A stretch of 64,000 nt of DNA from CAZBRS01 sp964494475 (GTDB lineage: Bacteria; Myxococcota_A; UBA9042; CAZBRS01). Position numbers and translations under genes: made by a program. The notes beneath the pieces are model-generated. The model was given only the letters and a program-made list of their open reading frames with translations. It was not told the DNA's origin and ran no database searches. The stretch is from contig CAZBRS010000004.1 in the NCBI GenBank assembly GCA_964494475.1, forward strand, positions 72,426-136,425. The letters run 5' to 3'. Below, piece by piece: positions 63,901-64,000 of this stretch (its first letter is position 1; the number at the start of each line of letters is the position of its first letter).

Positions 63901-64000
63901 CGCCGTCGCAGTCGGCGTCGGCGGCCTGGGCCGGGTTGCCCTTGCTCGGGCAGTTGTCGCACACGTCGCCCACCTGATCGCTGTCGGCGTCGGCCTGATT
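60956..64000 (-). CDS. large Cys-rich surface protein: TSP3/MopE motifs and two DUF1566 domains (5' end outside window)
   Basis: The visible part is about 1014 residues and continues beyond 64000. Starting from the right edge it reads thrombospondin type-3-like calcium repeats (DADSDQVGDVCDNCP), a MopE-type motif (CNGVDNDCDASIDEG), and two DUF1566/Lcl_C domains. Each DUF1566 domain has FTR-S-VT...GLxWxGC...WxxALxxCxxxxWGGYxDWxLP and ends YVRCVRG/V. A second MopE motif, paired-Cys tags, a long beta-rich region with repeated VDSTGDVGRYASLV-like units, and a final TSP3/MopE tail follow. It is predicted to be exported and calcium-binding. Confidence 0.88.
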   Translation of the reverse strand, partial: NQADADSDQVGDVCDNCPSKGNPAQAADADCDGDPDTTDCAVSDPAVGHGRVELCNGVDNDCDASIDEGALCAAGQTCSRAACRSSCAGLPDFTPCIALTIPDRGYDICISGACESPGCGTWACNPPGPAWPLADSGQRQCYDATSGVACPGTAGTVACETTAFCGQDAQTGWDTGHAESERFTRSVPVTDEPLVHDNVTGLEWAGCGFGQRGAQCEDGSLTGRTWWDALADCDAMDWGGYDDWRLPDLHEAQSVVSYGRRPTWDPAAFPRAPEGSCSWTSSSSDRFAWLFENSYGGGNNDYMFYGCYVRCVRGTAAPAAVRFTRSESVTGQPLVADATTGLSWQGCAAGLTGSACSIGAATKHTWQAALDACQDLVWGGYHDWTLPDQKQLVSLFRFTAYPPVDTAAFPNTPLDRAWSSTSLISDPTYAMYVPFSDMDGRMNPALKTDTSYVRCVRVTGPQADTDDDGDPDGTDCGPTDPDVGHGAAETCNGSDDDCDGTIDDGADVACDDDDPCTVNVCQSGTCGHVHDATTNGQACDDGVFCVVGETCLDGTCQGGAGRTCADDTLWCTGAETCDGVVDECVSAGNPCVIGTCDDTLDACVPTGLTKVTVDATGDTGWYPSLALDSYDEPTIGYFAEAPFLDLKVASRVGTTWTKQTVDSTGDVGRYASLVVDGADKAHVSSYDATNLDFRYATNVSGTWATSLIDAGGDTGSNSDLAIDSGGTLHAVYVQDQPESDVRYATKTPWGAWQSESVAGMAAGNMGYGAIAVSSMWKPLVMMTRLYFTDLMGCTKAISWSCGCWGWEGGLYSDAIYDANDRFHATYHQGGYVVYNTDAPGGNPGYLGTQMIGGTWMSIGLDLIGQPAILMWQGNAIKLARRINGTWTMLTIHSSVATGHGTSLKIDANGVFHMAYHAGGKLWYASFESDANPDRDGDGVASSVDNCPGVANADQANLDGDGKGDECDGDDDNDGDGDASDCQPLNAAVAHGTTEICNNGIDDDCDGSLYNGCPP

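Overview
The window is very GC-rich chromosomal DNA with short intergenic gaps and many overlapping starts and stops (ATGA, GTGA). It comes from a Gram-negative bacterium. The evidence is a Lol-like lipoprotein exporter, a FadL-type porin, a MlaC-like periplasmic protein and a large set of secreted lipoproteins with Asp/Pro/Ala-rich linkers. MopE-type Cys/Asp motifs, thrombospondin-3-like repeats, DUF1566 and CotH domains are styles common in Myxococcota and related former Deltaproteobacteria. That placement is inference; no rRNA is present. The only RNA gene seen is tRNA-Ala(GGC).

Layout. 1-4.3 kb (minus): LolA-like protein, two FtsX-type permeases and an ATPase, forming a Lol/MacB-like exporter. 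4.4-10.3 kb (plus): a small anchored protein, a SpoIIM-like membrane protein, lipoproteins, a LmbE-type deacetylase and a clostripain-type protease. 10.5-15.6 kb: quinol nitric oxide reductase, an MFS carrier and an amidase. 15.7-21.5 kb: a DUF5678-like/retropepsin pair, then a lipoprotein-FadL-5'-nucleotidase operon that looks built for surface lipid and nucleotide scavenging. 21.5-23.7 kb: a 5'-truncated mlaC abutting head-to-head a 5'-truncated kaiC, followed by kaiB. 23.7-26.4 kb: two lipoproteins and a VOC protein.

26.4-44.8 kb is an accessory, defence-like region. It holds a NERD-helicase, an HD protein, a SWIM-type protein, two paralogous zinc-ribbon proteins around a broken yhcG, the RloA/RloB pair, SbcCD, a Fic protein, two MazF-type toxin-antitoxin pairs, gene remnants (relE, an AlbA_2/RecG-like tail), dispersed repeats and a tRNA-Ala fragment resembling an attachment site. 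Five intergenic copies of a palindrome, TGCGACA-N5-TGTCGCA, lie between 28.8 and 35.4 kb. They suggest that one regulator controls the zinc-ribbon/HD/yhcG genes and sbcCD. This is the most interesting signal in the window.

44.9-64 kb: a large CotH/lectin lipoprotein; a complete BMP-type nucleoside ABC importer (binding lipoprotein, ATPase, two permeases); an NAD-dependent epimerase with a radical SAM protein; a B12-type radical SAM protein; an aminoglycoside phosphotransferase-like/histidine phosphatase/acyl-CoA dehydrogenase operon; and a large Cys-rich surface protein that runs off the right edge.
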